A DNA stretch of 64,000 nucleotides from Metarhizium brunneum (taxonomy: Eukaryota > Ascomycota > Sordariomycetes > Hypocreales > Clavicipitaceae). The notes under the pieces were generated by a model. The model was not told the DNA's origin, did no database searches, and worked only from the letters and a program-made list of their open reading frames with translations. This document shows, one piece after another, positions 33,984 through 44,121 of this stretch. The translations under genes were made by a program, and so were the position numbers. Positions within the stretch are counted from its first letter, which is position 1. Each line of letters starts with the position of its first letter. The stretch is from assembly GCF_013426205.1 (NCBI RefSeq), contig NC_089427.1, positions 1,798,001 through 1,862,000 on the forward strand, written 5' to 3'.

Positions 33984-36470
33984 AATGGAGTCCATATCGT
34001 CAATGGCGAGGGGGCGAATGTCTGCCATCTGCTTAATCTTGGCAGTGCTGTTGCGTTGCATATGTCACTACCATTATCAAATGAGGGCGCTGATGCACGT
34101 ACACTTCCTTAACCTATTCGTCACTCATAGATAGACCAAGTTGCTCGACTCGGCTCTTGATAGCGTTCCAACCAGTCAACCGGCTAGCGAAACTGTTGAG
34201 CTGTTAGCAATGTCTGATTATGAGCGATGAGCTTCGCCGGAATAGAGGGTGAGAGTAAGATCAACTGCTTCCACATATCCAAGCAAGGAACGCTATCGGC
34301 TTCCATCGACATGAGTGGCAAAAGCGTCCGGGCAACGCCCATGTCCATCCACTGGTCCCATGCAACCGTCTTTGCATTTGGGTGCACACTTACTGGACAT
34401 CTGCTACTAGTTAGTGTGACATTCTTTTTATGGGAACGAAAGTTCTTACATCTGCTGAGACCGTAGTCTTCTGGTGAAAGGATTTCGTAACTTTGACGAA
34501 GTTAGCTTCGTGACACGTAACTCGTGGTCAATCACCACTCACGTCGAGGGGTTGGCCAAGATGGCCTTGGCATGGATTCCGGCCTGTGAGCGAGTAAGTG
34601 ATGTCCCCAGTCCCTAAGTATAACAAGACATGGAAGTACCTTGTGACTGAATGCGCACTATAGGGACCTAGAGTTAGCATCTTATTGAACGGTTCGGAAC
34701 ATCAGGTGGTGCTTACGAAACCTAACATCGCCAGAAACATTAGCACCTCTTTTAATGGGGAGACTGAAAGATTCGTTTTGGACAGAGTGAGATGGAGCGG
34801 CATGTATAACGTACCAGTAATGGGATTGTTGAAAGGAATATTCTGGCATCACGTTAGCACGAGACTATTCCGTAACGGCACTGAAATGTACATGGCGGCG
34901 CCATTCGGCCAGTCGTCCATCAGGGACTGTGGTTGGGACTGAAACCAATGCGGGCGCAAGAGCTCTAAGAGTTGTCTGGCCGTTTCCCAGGTATTCACTC
35001 ACAATTTGGACGGCGTCTGCCACCATGCCCTCAATCTCCTTGATCTTATGGAGCTTATACCGGCTCATCACATAGTCGCGACTTCCAACCATCATGCGAG
35101 CCATAAGTCCACCGAGGGATGTGATACCGTTTCTCTCGCCCTGACTTATCTTAGCAATTCGCCCATGTCCGGGACTCGTAGCGATCCCGACTTGCAATGC
35201 CAAGCACACTGGTGTCAATGTCTGCGTGAGTTATGTGACTAAAATCATCCACTGCCCTCTAAAGCAACAACAAGGAGACATACGCGTTGCGCCGGCTTCG
35301 AGTGCAGCATGACTGTTTGCAATAGCGCCTGGTCCAGTTAGCAAAAGCCACAGGCTTTCAGATAGCATGCAAAGAGACAGTCCAATGGTTGTAATAAAAA
35401 TCGAGAGTAAGCTAGCAGAACAAGATGAATACCGTGGTCCACGTGAAACAGATCGTATGGTACATGACAGCACATAGCTTGTTCTAAAGCCATTGAGGGT
35501 TTGCAGTAGATGAACGGGTGCAAAAATATACGGCAATAATGCGAAAGAAAGGTTTGTTGAAGACCTCAACTTACAGCCCGTATCGTTGTGCAGATGTACT
35601 TCAATGTCGCATGAAACAACGCCGCGAAGTGTGCGGACAAGATGGTAGACTTGACGGGGCGTACCACATCCGACAGTGTCGGCCACACCTGGAGCATATA
35701 TATGAGTAACCAGCCGAGAGTACTCTCCATGAGCATTCAAAACTCACCAACACGGTTAACACCAACATGCTACCTCTGAATATTAGTTTAGCTTCTTAAG
35801 TTTGAAGGAGGAAAACTTACGTCAACGGCCCGATACAGTCGGAGGAGATCGACAAGGTCGGACTATTCAGACGATAATATTGATTCCACTCTTTTTTCCG
35901 CACCGTATGCGAAAGAAGTCTTCCGGTATAGAAAGACAAATGCAAGGTTGGCAATGTTGGATGGTAGGCCAACTACAACCGACGACTAGTGCGAAGGCAG
36001 GTATATCCATAGACTGCTGTGTAATTCTCAAGGCACATGTTGCATGCAACAGAAGCACCTCACTGTATCCCGAAAAGGGCAAAGGGCCAGAGAAGGGCCA
36101 GAGAACAAAGGCATGGTCATGCCATTGATTGAGCGAGCGTAGCCTCGGGACAAAGGCAAATGGAAAAGTCTGCGTTTCTGACTTACTCTGGAGCTGTCCC
36201 CCGATGAGAAGCGAACCTCAACTCCTCGGTTGCAACAGTCAGCTGTGGAACGAGGTGATGTGAGCATCTAGGGCCTACAGAGTACCAGTTGACCTCTTGA
36301 CGTAGTTGATGACCGCTGGTGGGGTTCCCTGCAGAGGGTGGGGTGGCAGTAAAAGCGGCAGAATACAGAGCCAATGACGTCTGGTGGTTCCGATGTCGCG
36401 GCAAGGAAGAGTTTTGCTGCCGCGACGCACCCGCTGCCGCTATCTGGAGCACAGTGCACATGTGTCACAA
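33984..36470 (-). pseudogene. Homocitrate synthase (LYS20/LYS21 family) pseudogene, intron-dense, N-terminus degraded
   Basis: Homocitrate synthase joins acetyl-CoA to 2-oxoglutarate in fungal lysine synthesis. The minus strand carries its C-terminal two thirds in order, in 16 pieces: 36294-36328 (AVINYVK), 36187-36229 (GVEVRFSS), 35821-35862 (SDLVDLLRLYRAVD), 35748-35769, 35575-35688 ([16 protein letters not shown] ... HLHNDTGC), 35284-35328, 35196-35221, 35003-35140 (GERNGITSLGGLMARMM), 34815-34842, 34717-34721, 34642-34659, 34543-34583 (AGIHAKAILANPST), 34450-34490, 34394-34400, 34103-34192 (ASRLTGWNAIKSRVEQL) and about 33984-34047 (TAKIKQMADIRPLAIDD). Nearly every junction has usable splice signals and keeps frame; 35195 is a GC donor. 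Lesions: in-frame TAG at 34114-34116 where Gln is expected, acceptor AA at 36230-36231, and loss of homology after DDMDSI. Faint N-terminal remnants (LVTHVHC near 36450, DVIGSV) remain; STLREGEQF is absent. Confidence 0.8.
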
Positions 36471-37367
36471 GCGCTGAGTTCGGGGTCCACGCCCTGGTAT
36501 GTACAACTAGTTTCAATGCATTTGAGCCCGCGTACAGTGTCAAATTGCAATTTATTTACTGTGCTCTTGATAGGCATTGGCACCCCGCAATTCTCCTTGC
36601 CTGGTACCAAGACAGAACATGCCTACAAGGAGTCATACAACAGTGGGGCTGGACAGGGCTCTGTTGATGCTGCGGCAGACGTCGCGCATTGCTCCCAATC
36701 TTGTTTGCCCGTGCCTCCTCATCCGCCTCCGAGGATGCGACGACTGGCGGACGCTACTGACTACTCTTCCAACGGCGTTTGATCCGAGGTCAAACACCGG
36801 CGACTGATCTGGCCAAGACTTGGATGGTCGGCTGGTCCCTTACGACCTCGTCGATGGTTCCAGATATCGCGGCTTCTCCCCCACCCTCTCTGCATTACCG
36901 CATCACCACATGCAGCCAGTTGACGCCTCAACTTGACTTGCTTCTCAAACCCAACGCCCAGTGCCCAGTATAAGTACCTAGCGGGCCACGACGCACAAAT
37001 CAATGTTACCCAGGGTCGCGTAATCCCAGCAAGAGCGTTTGCGTACCTGAGACAAATCACAAGTCAGCCGGTGTTAGAAACGTGTTTGCCACCTCCAGCA
37101 TTGACATAGTACGAGTCCGCCGAAGGCCATTCTGACACATCATCTCACGAAAAATAAGAAGAAGAAGAAGAAGAAGAAGTACCCCGCCTATCAAGACGGG
37201 ATATCTTGGTTTTTTTCGCTTGCTCACACAGAAGAACCCCCCCTTCTCCAAATCCAGCCGGATAACTAGCATCTGTGCACCCCCAGCCCACCGCCATTTC
37301 CAAACCCGCACCCAAACCCAGCGCTTCGTCGCGCAAACTCGAGGAACCAGGCATCCCGTTCCTCGCC
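36471..37367. other. Intergenic region
   Basis: Left part may hold unrecognisable remnants of the pseudogene 5' end. An (AAG)8 microsatellite is at 37156-37179. The stretch 37275-37367 is open in frame with the next gene from a GTG codon, and CACCCCCAG at 37279-37287 could be a splice acceptor, so an upstream exon of that gene cannot be excluded. Confidence 0.45.
37156..37179. repeat. (AAG)8 microsatellite
   Basis: Eight perfect AAG units about 190 bp upstream of the next start codon. Confidence 0.9.
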
Positions 37368-38138
37368 ATGCCTGCTCTCACCATCTCGACCGACAAACCC
37401 ACCAGGTCCCGGTCAACATCCCCCGTCCGTCCTCCCATGTCCCCAATCACGCCTCCCCTGGCTCCGGCAAGACCTCCCGATGCCCCTCCGGCTGCAGCAA
37501 ACCTCCCCCCAGCAAGACAGACCTATACCCATTCCTCGCAGCCGTCTCAGCAGATAGGCATCCCGCCGCCTCCTCCCGAGCCCATAGACTTCGAGCTCAA
37601 CCCCGATGTCATTGCCCTCAAGTCTGCCATTTCCGTTCTCCAGGTCCAGAAGAGACGAGCCACGGGGGACATTCAGACGTTGAGCAGAGTCAGGGACGAG
37701 GCCCTGGACGACCCGGAGTCGTTCATCAAGGATCTCGCCGCCGGGAAGGTGAAGCCACGGGATGACTTTGTCTTTGAAACCGCCGGCAGCGACGAGGATG
37801 ACGAGAATGCTGGCGAGGAGAGCTCGGACAGCAAGCGTTCGCCCCGGCCAGGCGGAGAGTCAAAGCCAAGAAGAGAGTGGTCCTCATTGCCAAAGCCCCA
37901 GGACGTCGTTCGTTGCCCTCCCATAAACTGGGCGCAATACGCCGTCGTTGGCGATTCACTAGACAAGCTCCACGCCGAACAGGTGGCGCGCCCTTCTCAA
38001 GGATCACCCGCTGTCTTTGGATCCAACGGGACGTATGATATAAAGAATGAAGGGAAACAGGAAAAATACAGTGGTGTGGCCGCACCTTACGCCCCCGGCA
38101 AAGACCGGATTGACCGGAAATCAAAGGGCAAGAAGTAA
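37368..38138 (+). CDS. Unknown protein, disordered N-terminus and conserved-looking C-terminal half, 256 aa
   Basis: A single frame; I chose the first ATG (MPALTISTDKP). I recognise no named family. Residues 1-85 are Pro/Ser-rich with several SP/TP sites. About 85-145 look like a helical segment (NPDVIALKSAISVLQVQKRR, LSRVRDEALDDPESFIKDLAAGKV). An acidic patch follows (GSDEDDENAGEESSDSK), then CPPINWAQYAVVGDSLDKLHAEQ and a basic C-terminus (RIDRKSKGKK) that may act as a nuclear signal. The mix of helix, acidic patch and basic tail suggests a small nuclear protein, possibly a subunit of a chromatin or transcription complex; that is a guess. The coding stretch may begin in an unseen upstream exon. 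Confidence 0.7.
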   Translation: MPALTISTDKPTRSRSTSPVRPPMSPITPPLAPARPPDAPPAAANLPPARQTYTHSSQPSQQIGIPPPPPEPIDFELNPDVIALKSAISVLQVQKRRATGDIQTLSRVRDEALDDPESFIKDLAAGKVKPRDDFVFETAGSDEDDENAGEESSDSKRSPRPGGESKPRREWSSLPKPQDVVRCPPINWAQYAVVGDSLDKLHAEQVARPSQGSPAVFGSNGTYDIKNEGKQEKYSGVAAPYAPGKDRIDRKSKGKK

Positions 38139-38796
38139 ATGAGGATTGGAAAGGGGGAATAATAGGTATCGCGGCGCGAGCGCAACCCCAGGAAACGACA
38201 ACATGAATAATTCGGGACTTGTTACGACTGTGATGATATAGGATCTATGAATGGCGTTTTGTGCTAGACAGGTTTATGGTGTTTAGCTACCCGCGGTAGG
38301 CACAGTGTATGTTATATGAACCGTCACTTCTTTATGGTAACGGATAGCCACCTCGGAATATACCGTTAGGGTCGCTGAGTATTGCAACTTTTGTTCAACG
38401 TTCTGAGATTTCATATGGAACCTATACCACAAGGCCAGCTCAACGCTGCTTTATTTCACGGGCTGTCCGCCGCTCACCTCCCCAGAAACGTATTTATCTG
38501 AGTCGCCGGTTCCCCGTAACACCACCTAGGTAGTTGAGTAGCTGTAGCACTCGGATTGTGATACCCATGAATCCGGCCGATCTTGGGCTTTGTCACTTGT
38601 CATCTTCCAAAAAGGGGAAAACAGAAAAAGGTACCTCTCGGCAGTCCTGTACACGATACGCCGGAATGGTGCAAGTCATGATTCGATGCATTTCTCTCCA
38701 CAGTAAATAACCAATATTGTTACTCAGGGAAGTCTCTACTCGGCGGTTAAAACTGCAATGGTGACTTGAGAAATGAAAATGAGGGGAGAAAAGGTC
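38139..38796. other. Convergent 3' region
   Basis: 658 bp between two stop codons on opposite strands, with no gene seen. Holds 3' UTRs and one CCTAGGTA motif at 38525-38532. Confidence 0.55.
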
Positions 38797-40673
38797 TTAC
38801 TCCATGCTTTGCTGCACTGATCGTCGAAGACGACGGTTGTACTGTTTCTTGTCATCCTTTCCGCCGCCCCAGAACAACTTGGTGGCTTCGGGGTTGACAA
38901 TCATTCTAGGGTCATAGGCCGGTTCATCCTCTTCCAATGTCGATATAATTGCCTCAATATGGGACTTGACATCCTCGCGCTTAAGTGGATTCGGTACGTA
39001 GCACGCCGTGCCGTCCGGGGCAACATGATGGTGGAAAATCTTTGTTTCAAACTTGACACGAGGCTGTTCGTCGGGAAATCGGGTGCTGAAGTTCATTCTG
39101 ATGCGGAATAAGCCGCCGTCCAGATTGGTCATGGGCCGACCGAAATAAGTGATGATCCACACGAAGGGATTGTCGTTGTCGAGAGTCACATCATGAGGCA
39201 TATCGCTTCTTTTGAAGTAGGCCGTGACTTGCTCATACTGATGGTACAGATTGACCGCGACAGTAGACTCCTTGGCAACAGCTGTGAGACCCTCGGCTGC
39301 CCAAGCCGCTGCTTCCGCGTCAAGTGCGGTTTTGACATTGTTCAGTCTTCGCTCCAAATCTGGGTAGTTGAACTTTCCCTCCATGCAGTTGTTGCCCGGC
39401 ATTTCAAACGGCATTCGCACAAAGCTATCCTGTAGCTTTACTTCCGACTTTCCCTTTTCAATAGCGTCCAGGTATGATTGATAGTACCATAGAAATCGGC
39501 GTTTGCAGATATCCCTGAAAGGCTCAAAGGGTACGTTGACTTCCTCGTCGTCATCACCGCCGTCTTCTTTGGTGAGCAGCAGTGTGCTACCGGTAAGGGG
39601 ACTAAGACCAAGATAGTTTTCTAAGCGCTGAATAACAGAAATTCTTAGCGATTCGTGACGGATCTATTTTTCGCAAGGTTAGCTAGAATATCGCACAAAA
39701 TTTTTAATTGTTCTCATTGTGAACCTTTTGTATATAATCTTTTTGGTACACCTTGTCTGATTCCTCGTTTGCATCCTCGAATCCGGGTTCATTTTCGTAG
39801 GGGTTTGCCGACAGGAGGCTCTGAATGGATAAGAGAATGGATTCCAGGCCCTGGGCCGACGACCACTCCTCCCCTCGTTCTCCACGCCATGTTCTGTGAT
39901 GATGTGAAGAATTGCTGTCAACTACGGAGTACACAAGGCACATGTTGAATCGACGAGTAGATGGCACTTACCCCAATATTGACCTACGAAGTTAATATAA
40001 AATCGATTTAGCATGGACAGAAGGGCATACAGGGACTTACAGGCACACTTTGCCATTGGCGTATATATTTGGATTCAGTCGGCATCTGCCACCGTTGGTG
40101 GTGACACACTGTACGTTGGGCGATTTGGACGGATAGTCTAGAAGTCGTTAGGCACTTGGAAATGGAACAGAGCAACAGGAAGTGTAGTGCGTGGCATTAC
40201 CTCTACTGAAACGAATGGCAAACTGTTTGGAGACTGTTAGCAGAAGCATTGCTCATGGTTTGTTGACTTGCTGGATGTCGAACCTCGAAGAAACCAAATT
40301 CGTAGGGGGTCTCGTGAGGACCCATGACCAGAGCTTTCACATTGCGAACGTCGATATCGCGGCAAGCGACAGCGATAGCTATTGGCAGAAGACAACAAGG
40401 AAATGTCAGCAAAAAGCAAGAAGAGCAAGGAACGAAAAAGACGACGGATGATGACTCGTCTGGCAGTTTGCATAAAAATACGCACCGAGATCAGTGCCTC
40501 TTTGAATGTCGCTCAGCTCCTGTCAATGAAACAGCATGGTTAGCCTCAAAAGAACCCCGCGATGAAAGAAACAGCCGCAGCCGCATAGTTCCCAAGCCCA
40601 GATGCTCAGGTTGCAGAATGCGGGGCATTCAACGCAGACAAACCTTGGAGATCCGAATTATGGACTGGTCCAT
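38797..40673 (-). CDS. UBE2Z-like ubiquitin-conjugating (E2) enzyme with a second UBC-like region, 441 aa
   Basis: Eight exons: 40644-40673, 40486-40519, 40284-40378, 40201-40222, 40041-40137, 39972-39983, 39725-39893 and 38797-39663 (442 codons). All junctions keep frame; exon 6 is only 12 nt. The first UBC fold (about residues 1-170) has [16 protein letters not shown], the catalytic Cys92 in NGKVCLSILGTWRGE and [18 protein letters not shown], the pattern of the E2 Z/Use1 group. The second half repeats a UBC-like order ([59 protein letters not shown]); the Cys in GTACYV occupies roughly the active-site position, so it may be an inactive or alternative E2 domain. E2s carry ubiquitin or a ubiquitin-like protein to targets. 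The substrate is unknown. No membrane anchor is seen. Confidence 0.85.
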
Positions 40674-41739
40674 GGCGACTGACCCTACAAAATGTAGGCA
40701 TGTAAGGGTGTAGAGCGTCCGGTCGAGATGCGAAACTACAAGTATGAAGCATGAAAAGATGGAAGTCAGGGTTGGCACGACGAGTCTCCAGATGTCTGGC
40801 GGAAGTCGCTGGAGCCGGACGTAAAGACGACGATTCGAGGTCTGTAAGTGGTAAAGTGGGATGGATTCTCGGCAACCAGACGTCAGGTAGCGACAGAGAG
40901 CAACTAGTGACGGACCAGACATGGACCGGACCAGACTAGTCCCAGGTGCTGTCTGGTGCTTGGCACTTGTAACTCGTGGCGCTGCCGTGGGCGCATGCAG
41001 ATCGGACTGGACTCCAATGTTCCAAGTCGGAGGGGGCCGAGTGCTGCAGTGCCAGTGAGGTAGCCTGTGCAGGTGCTCAAGCTGGCATTGGGGCCAGGCA
41101 TTTAGAGCTTGAGGATTTGGAGGGGCTAGGCAGCAGCCCCGAGTTAAAGGCGCCGGCTGGCCGCTGTCAAGCCCAACATCGAGCCTGGCCTTCGACATGA
41201 AGCACCAGCCACATGCAGCCTATCGCGTTTGAGGTCTAGGTCAAATGGCGAGTCATTAGGCTACATATGTACCAAGCACAAGGACCTAGAAAGCTGAAGC
41301 AACCAGACTTGACATGACCATTGATATTGCAAGTCGCATCAGACAAACAAACTCTGGACACTGACGTGCGCATCATTTTTCTCCCTAAAAACCGACTTCC
41401 AGTCGAGGTAGTATTGCATGCAGTAATGGCGTCTCTACCTCTGCTGACCGTTTGACTCGGGTTACGTGGTTCGCCTGGGGTGCGTTGCGGCCTGTTAGGC
41501 AAAGCTTAGGATGGCGATGGCGACGCATCAAATAACATTGCATGCTCTTGCTCTTTATTGCAGCACAGAAGTTCGCGACAATGTCAATTCTTACTCCCCA
41601 GACACTCCCGCCTTTTGGTCAGCCGTTACAAGCCGACACAGTTTTTTAATCGAGCAGTTGTGTCTTTCTTTCGACGCTGTCAACCGTCTGTGGCAGAAAT
41701 TCAGAATATATTTGCCTACCAAGTAACATGCTATGTATA

Positions 41740-42010
41740 GTATATTAAGTTATTTCATGAGTTTATTTTTAATAGAAGTAATAGTATTATGTAAGTATTA
41801 TTATATTAAGCTCAAAAATGATAATAAAACTATCAGGTACACTGTATGTACACGCATCATTATGCGTTAAACACGCTCATAAAATTAGTAATTTATCGCG
41901 GCGTGTCTTTTAAAGCTATCTCGCGATGGCCTTAACCATTAAATACGTGAAAGTACACAGGGTTTATTCCAGTGACTCACTCTAAAAATTTCAAATAGCC
42001 ACACACAATG
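41740..42010. other. AT-rich island, possible relic of a mutated repeat
   Basis: A sharp local rise in A+T with many TA dinucleotides and no open frame, flanked by balanced DNA. This is what repeat-induced point mutation or an old decayed transposon leaves behind, but nothing in it identifies an element. Confidence 0.4.
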
Positions 42011-42415
42011 TATATCAGCGAGGACTCGTCGACATTCCACGAGTCTATCCTCGTTATCTCTCTCCTATGTATTAAGTAGGATGTACATACATAGCTCGCT
42101 GGTCAGGTATCTGGTCTACTAGGTACTCCGTACTAAGTACGTATACTCTTTGTCTCCGTCCAACTGCAGGTACATGCACCTGGCAAGCCGGGCGGCCGTC
42201 TTCAAAGGGCAAAATAAAAGAGAAATGCATGCAAACATGCCCAAAATGGAAAGGCACATAAGCAACAAGGCTGGGCAGCGAGGGTCTACGCAGGGTGATA
42301 GATTCATAGTGCATCCACAGTGCACACAGTGAATACTACATGTATGCCAGCCTGTGAGGTCACTAGTTGAATGTCGTGGGCAGCTTGAGACCCATACCTG
42401 CTCTGGGCTCCAGTC

Positions 42416-42440
42416 ACGCGTTCGGGCTGACGTGACGCGT
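42416..42440. promoter_or_regulatory. Paired MCB (ACGCGT) boxes upstream of RFC2
   Basis: Two perfect ACGCGT sites, 42416-42421 and 42435-42440, 19 bp apart and 170-200 bp before the RFC2 start codon. MCB boxes bind the MBF factor (Mbp1/Res with Swi6/Cdc10), which drives G1/S expression of replication genes in yeasts. Their position before a replication gene makes function plausible. Confidence 0.6.
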
Positions 42441-42612
42441 TAATCGATTTCTTTGCGCTTCACCATCAGACGACGATTGTACGAAACAAGACGCCCATGT
42501 CCTGACTTTGAATCTGCCGCCGCCGCTGCTGTTTCTTTCACATCATATTCTTCACTTTGATTACCACATAGACCAAGATTAGCAGCGCAACTTTCATATA
42601 GAGGACACAGAC

Positions 42613-43972
42613 ATGGCCAGTTTCTTCGATCTCAAAGCCCGGAAAGCTGCCGCCGCAGCGAATGGTACCTCGGACCAGAAAAGTCAGAAGCCAGCAGATG
42701 CCAGAAACCAGCCCTGGGTCGAAAAATAGTATGCCACTCCCTTATCCCCAGAAGCATATCAGTTCTCAGAGAGCAACAGGAGCCCTTCGCTTACTCCTGT
42801 CTTCTAGCCGACCCCAGAGCCTCGACGATGTTACAGCCCAAGATCACACCGTGACCGTCCTGCAAAGAACCCTCCAAGCTTCCAATGTACAATTGAAACC
42901 CGCGACAACACGCAACAAACCATACACTACATACAGGTACTGACATCACCGTCACAGTTGCCACACATGCTATTCTACGGACCCCCTGGCACAGGCAAGA
43001 CGTCAACAATCCTCGCATTAGCCAAGGAGCTCTTCGGTCCCGAGATGATGAAGTCGCGAGTCCTCGAGTTGAACGCCTCCGACGAGCGCGGCATCTCAAT
43101 CGTCCGAGAAAAAGTCAAAAACTTTGCGCGCATGCAATTGACGAATCCAGCCCCCGGCCTTAGCAAAAAATACCCCTGCCCCCCTTTCAAAATCATCATC
43201 CTCGACGAAGCCGATTCAATGACTCAAGATGCTCAGAGCGCCCTGCGGCGAACCATGGAGACGTACAGCAAAATTACTCGCTTCTGCTTAATCTGCAACT
43301 ACGTCACCCGAATCATCGACCCGTTGGCCAGTCGTTGCAGCAAGTTTCGCTTCAAGAGTCTCGACCAGGGCAATGCCAGGAAGAGGCTGGAGGAGATTGC
43401 GTCCGCCGAAGGCGTGCCACTGGAGGATGGCGCCATTGACGCTCTCATTCGCTGCAGCGAGGGCGATTTGCGCAAAGCGATTACTTTCCTGCAGAGCGCG
43501 GCGAGATTAGTTGGCGCGAGCGCTCCGGGAAAGGACGGCGATGGTGATGAACAAATGGACGTGGACAGTAAGCCCGTGACAGTCAAGATTGTGGAGGACA
43601 TTGCTGGCGTCATCCCGGCACCGACGGTTGACGGGCTGGTTGAGGCTATGCGTCCGCGGGACGCAGGCCAAACGTATCGCTCTGTGTCCAAGATTGTGGA
43701 GGATATGGTCGCGGATGGGTGGAGTGCGACTCAGGTAGTCTCGCAGGTATGTGCTCTTTTTTACTATTTTGCGCCTGGTGTTGCAAGAAAGCTGACATGT
43801 CCTGTAGCTGTATCAAGCTCTGACGGCAGACGAGACGATAGCAGATGCCCACAAGAACAAGATCGTCATGGTCTTTTCAGAGGTCGATAAGAGACTAGTG
43901 GACGGAGCGGACGAGCATCTATCAATTCTGGATCTTGCAATGAGGATATCGGCTATTTTAGCTGGCAAGTAA
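42613..43972 (+). CDS. RFC2: Replication factor C subunit 2 (human RFC4 orthologue), 382 aa
   Basis: Four exons: 42613-42728, 42808-42886, 42958-43746 and 43808-43972 (383 codons); all junctions keep frame. The product is one of the small ATPase subunits of the RFC clamp loader, which opens PCNA and places it at primer-template junctions; alternative loaders (Rad24, Ctf18, Elg1) share it. AAA+ motifs are clear: Walker [13 protein letters not shown], Walker [11 protein letters not shown], sensor-1 region [13 protein letters not shown], and the SRC motif [11 protein letters not shown] that supplies the trans arginine finger. [16 protein letters not shown] and the following FKSLD identify the Rfc2/RFC4 branch rather than Rfc3, Rfc4 or Rfc5. 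N-terminus [15 protein letters not shown] precedes QPWVEKYRP. The location is the nucleus. G1/S regulation is suggested by the MCB boxes. Confidence 0.95.
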
Positions 43973-44121
43973 AACCATGTACAGTCTACGGCATCTCAGT
44001 TGACATTTGGAGTTTGGGGTTTATAAGGTGTGATGTGGCGTTGACAATCAAAAAGGCCAGTCGCCGCGGCGGAACATATAAAAGTAGTTTCTGACAAGCA
44101 TGTCCATATTCAGACCTCTCT

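Larger units (their letters stand above)
40674..42612. other. Divergent intergenic region with an AT-rich island
   Basis: 1.9 kb between two start codons, no gene. Left part (40674-41740) is GC-balanced with random frames. About 41740-42010 is strongly AT-rich (TATTATATTAAG-type sequence), then TACTCCGTAC at 42124-42133. The right 250 bp is the RFC2 promoter with two ACGCGT boxes. Confidence 0.55.

Noticed and set aside
37275..37367. GTG-started extension of the 256-aa protein
   Set aside because: Fungal genes rarely start at GTG; the ATG at 37368 is adequate, though an upstream exon remains possible.
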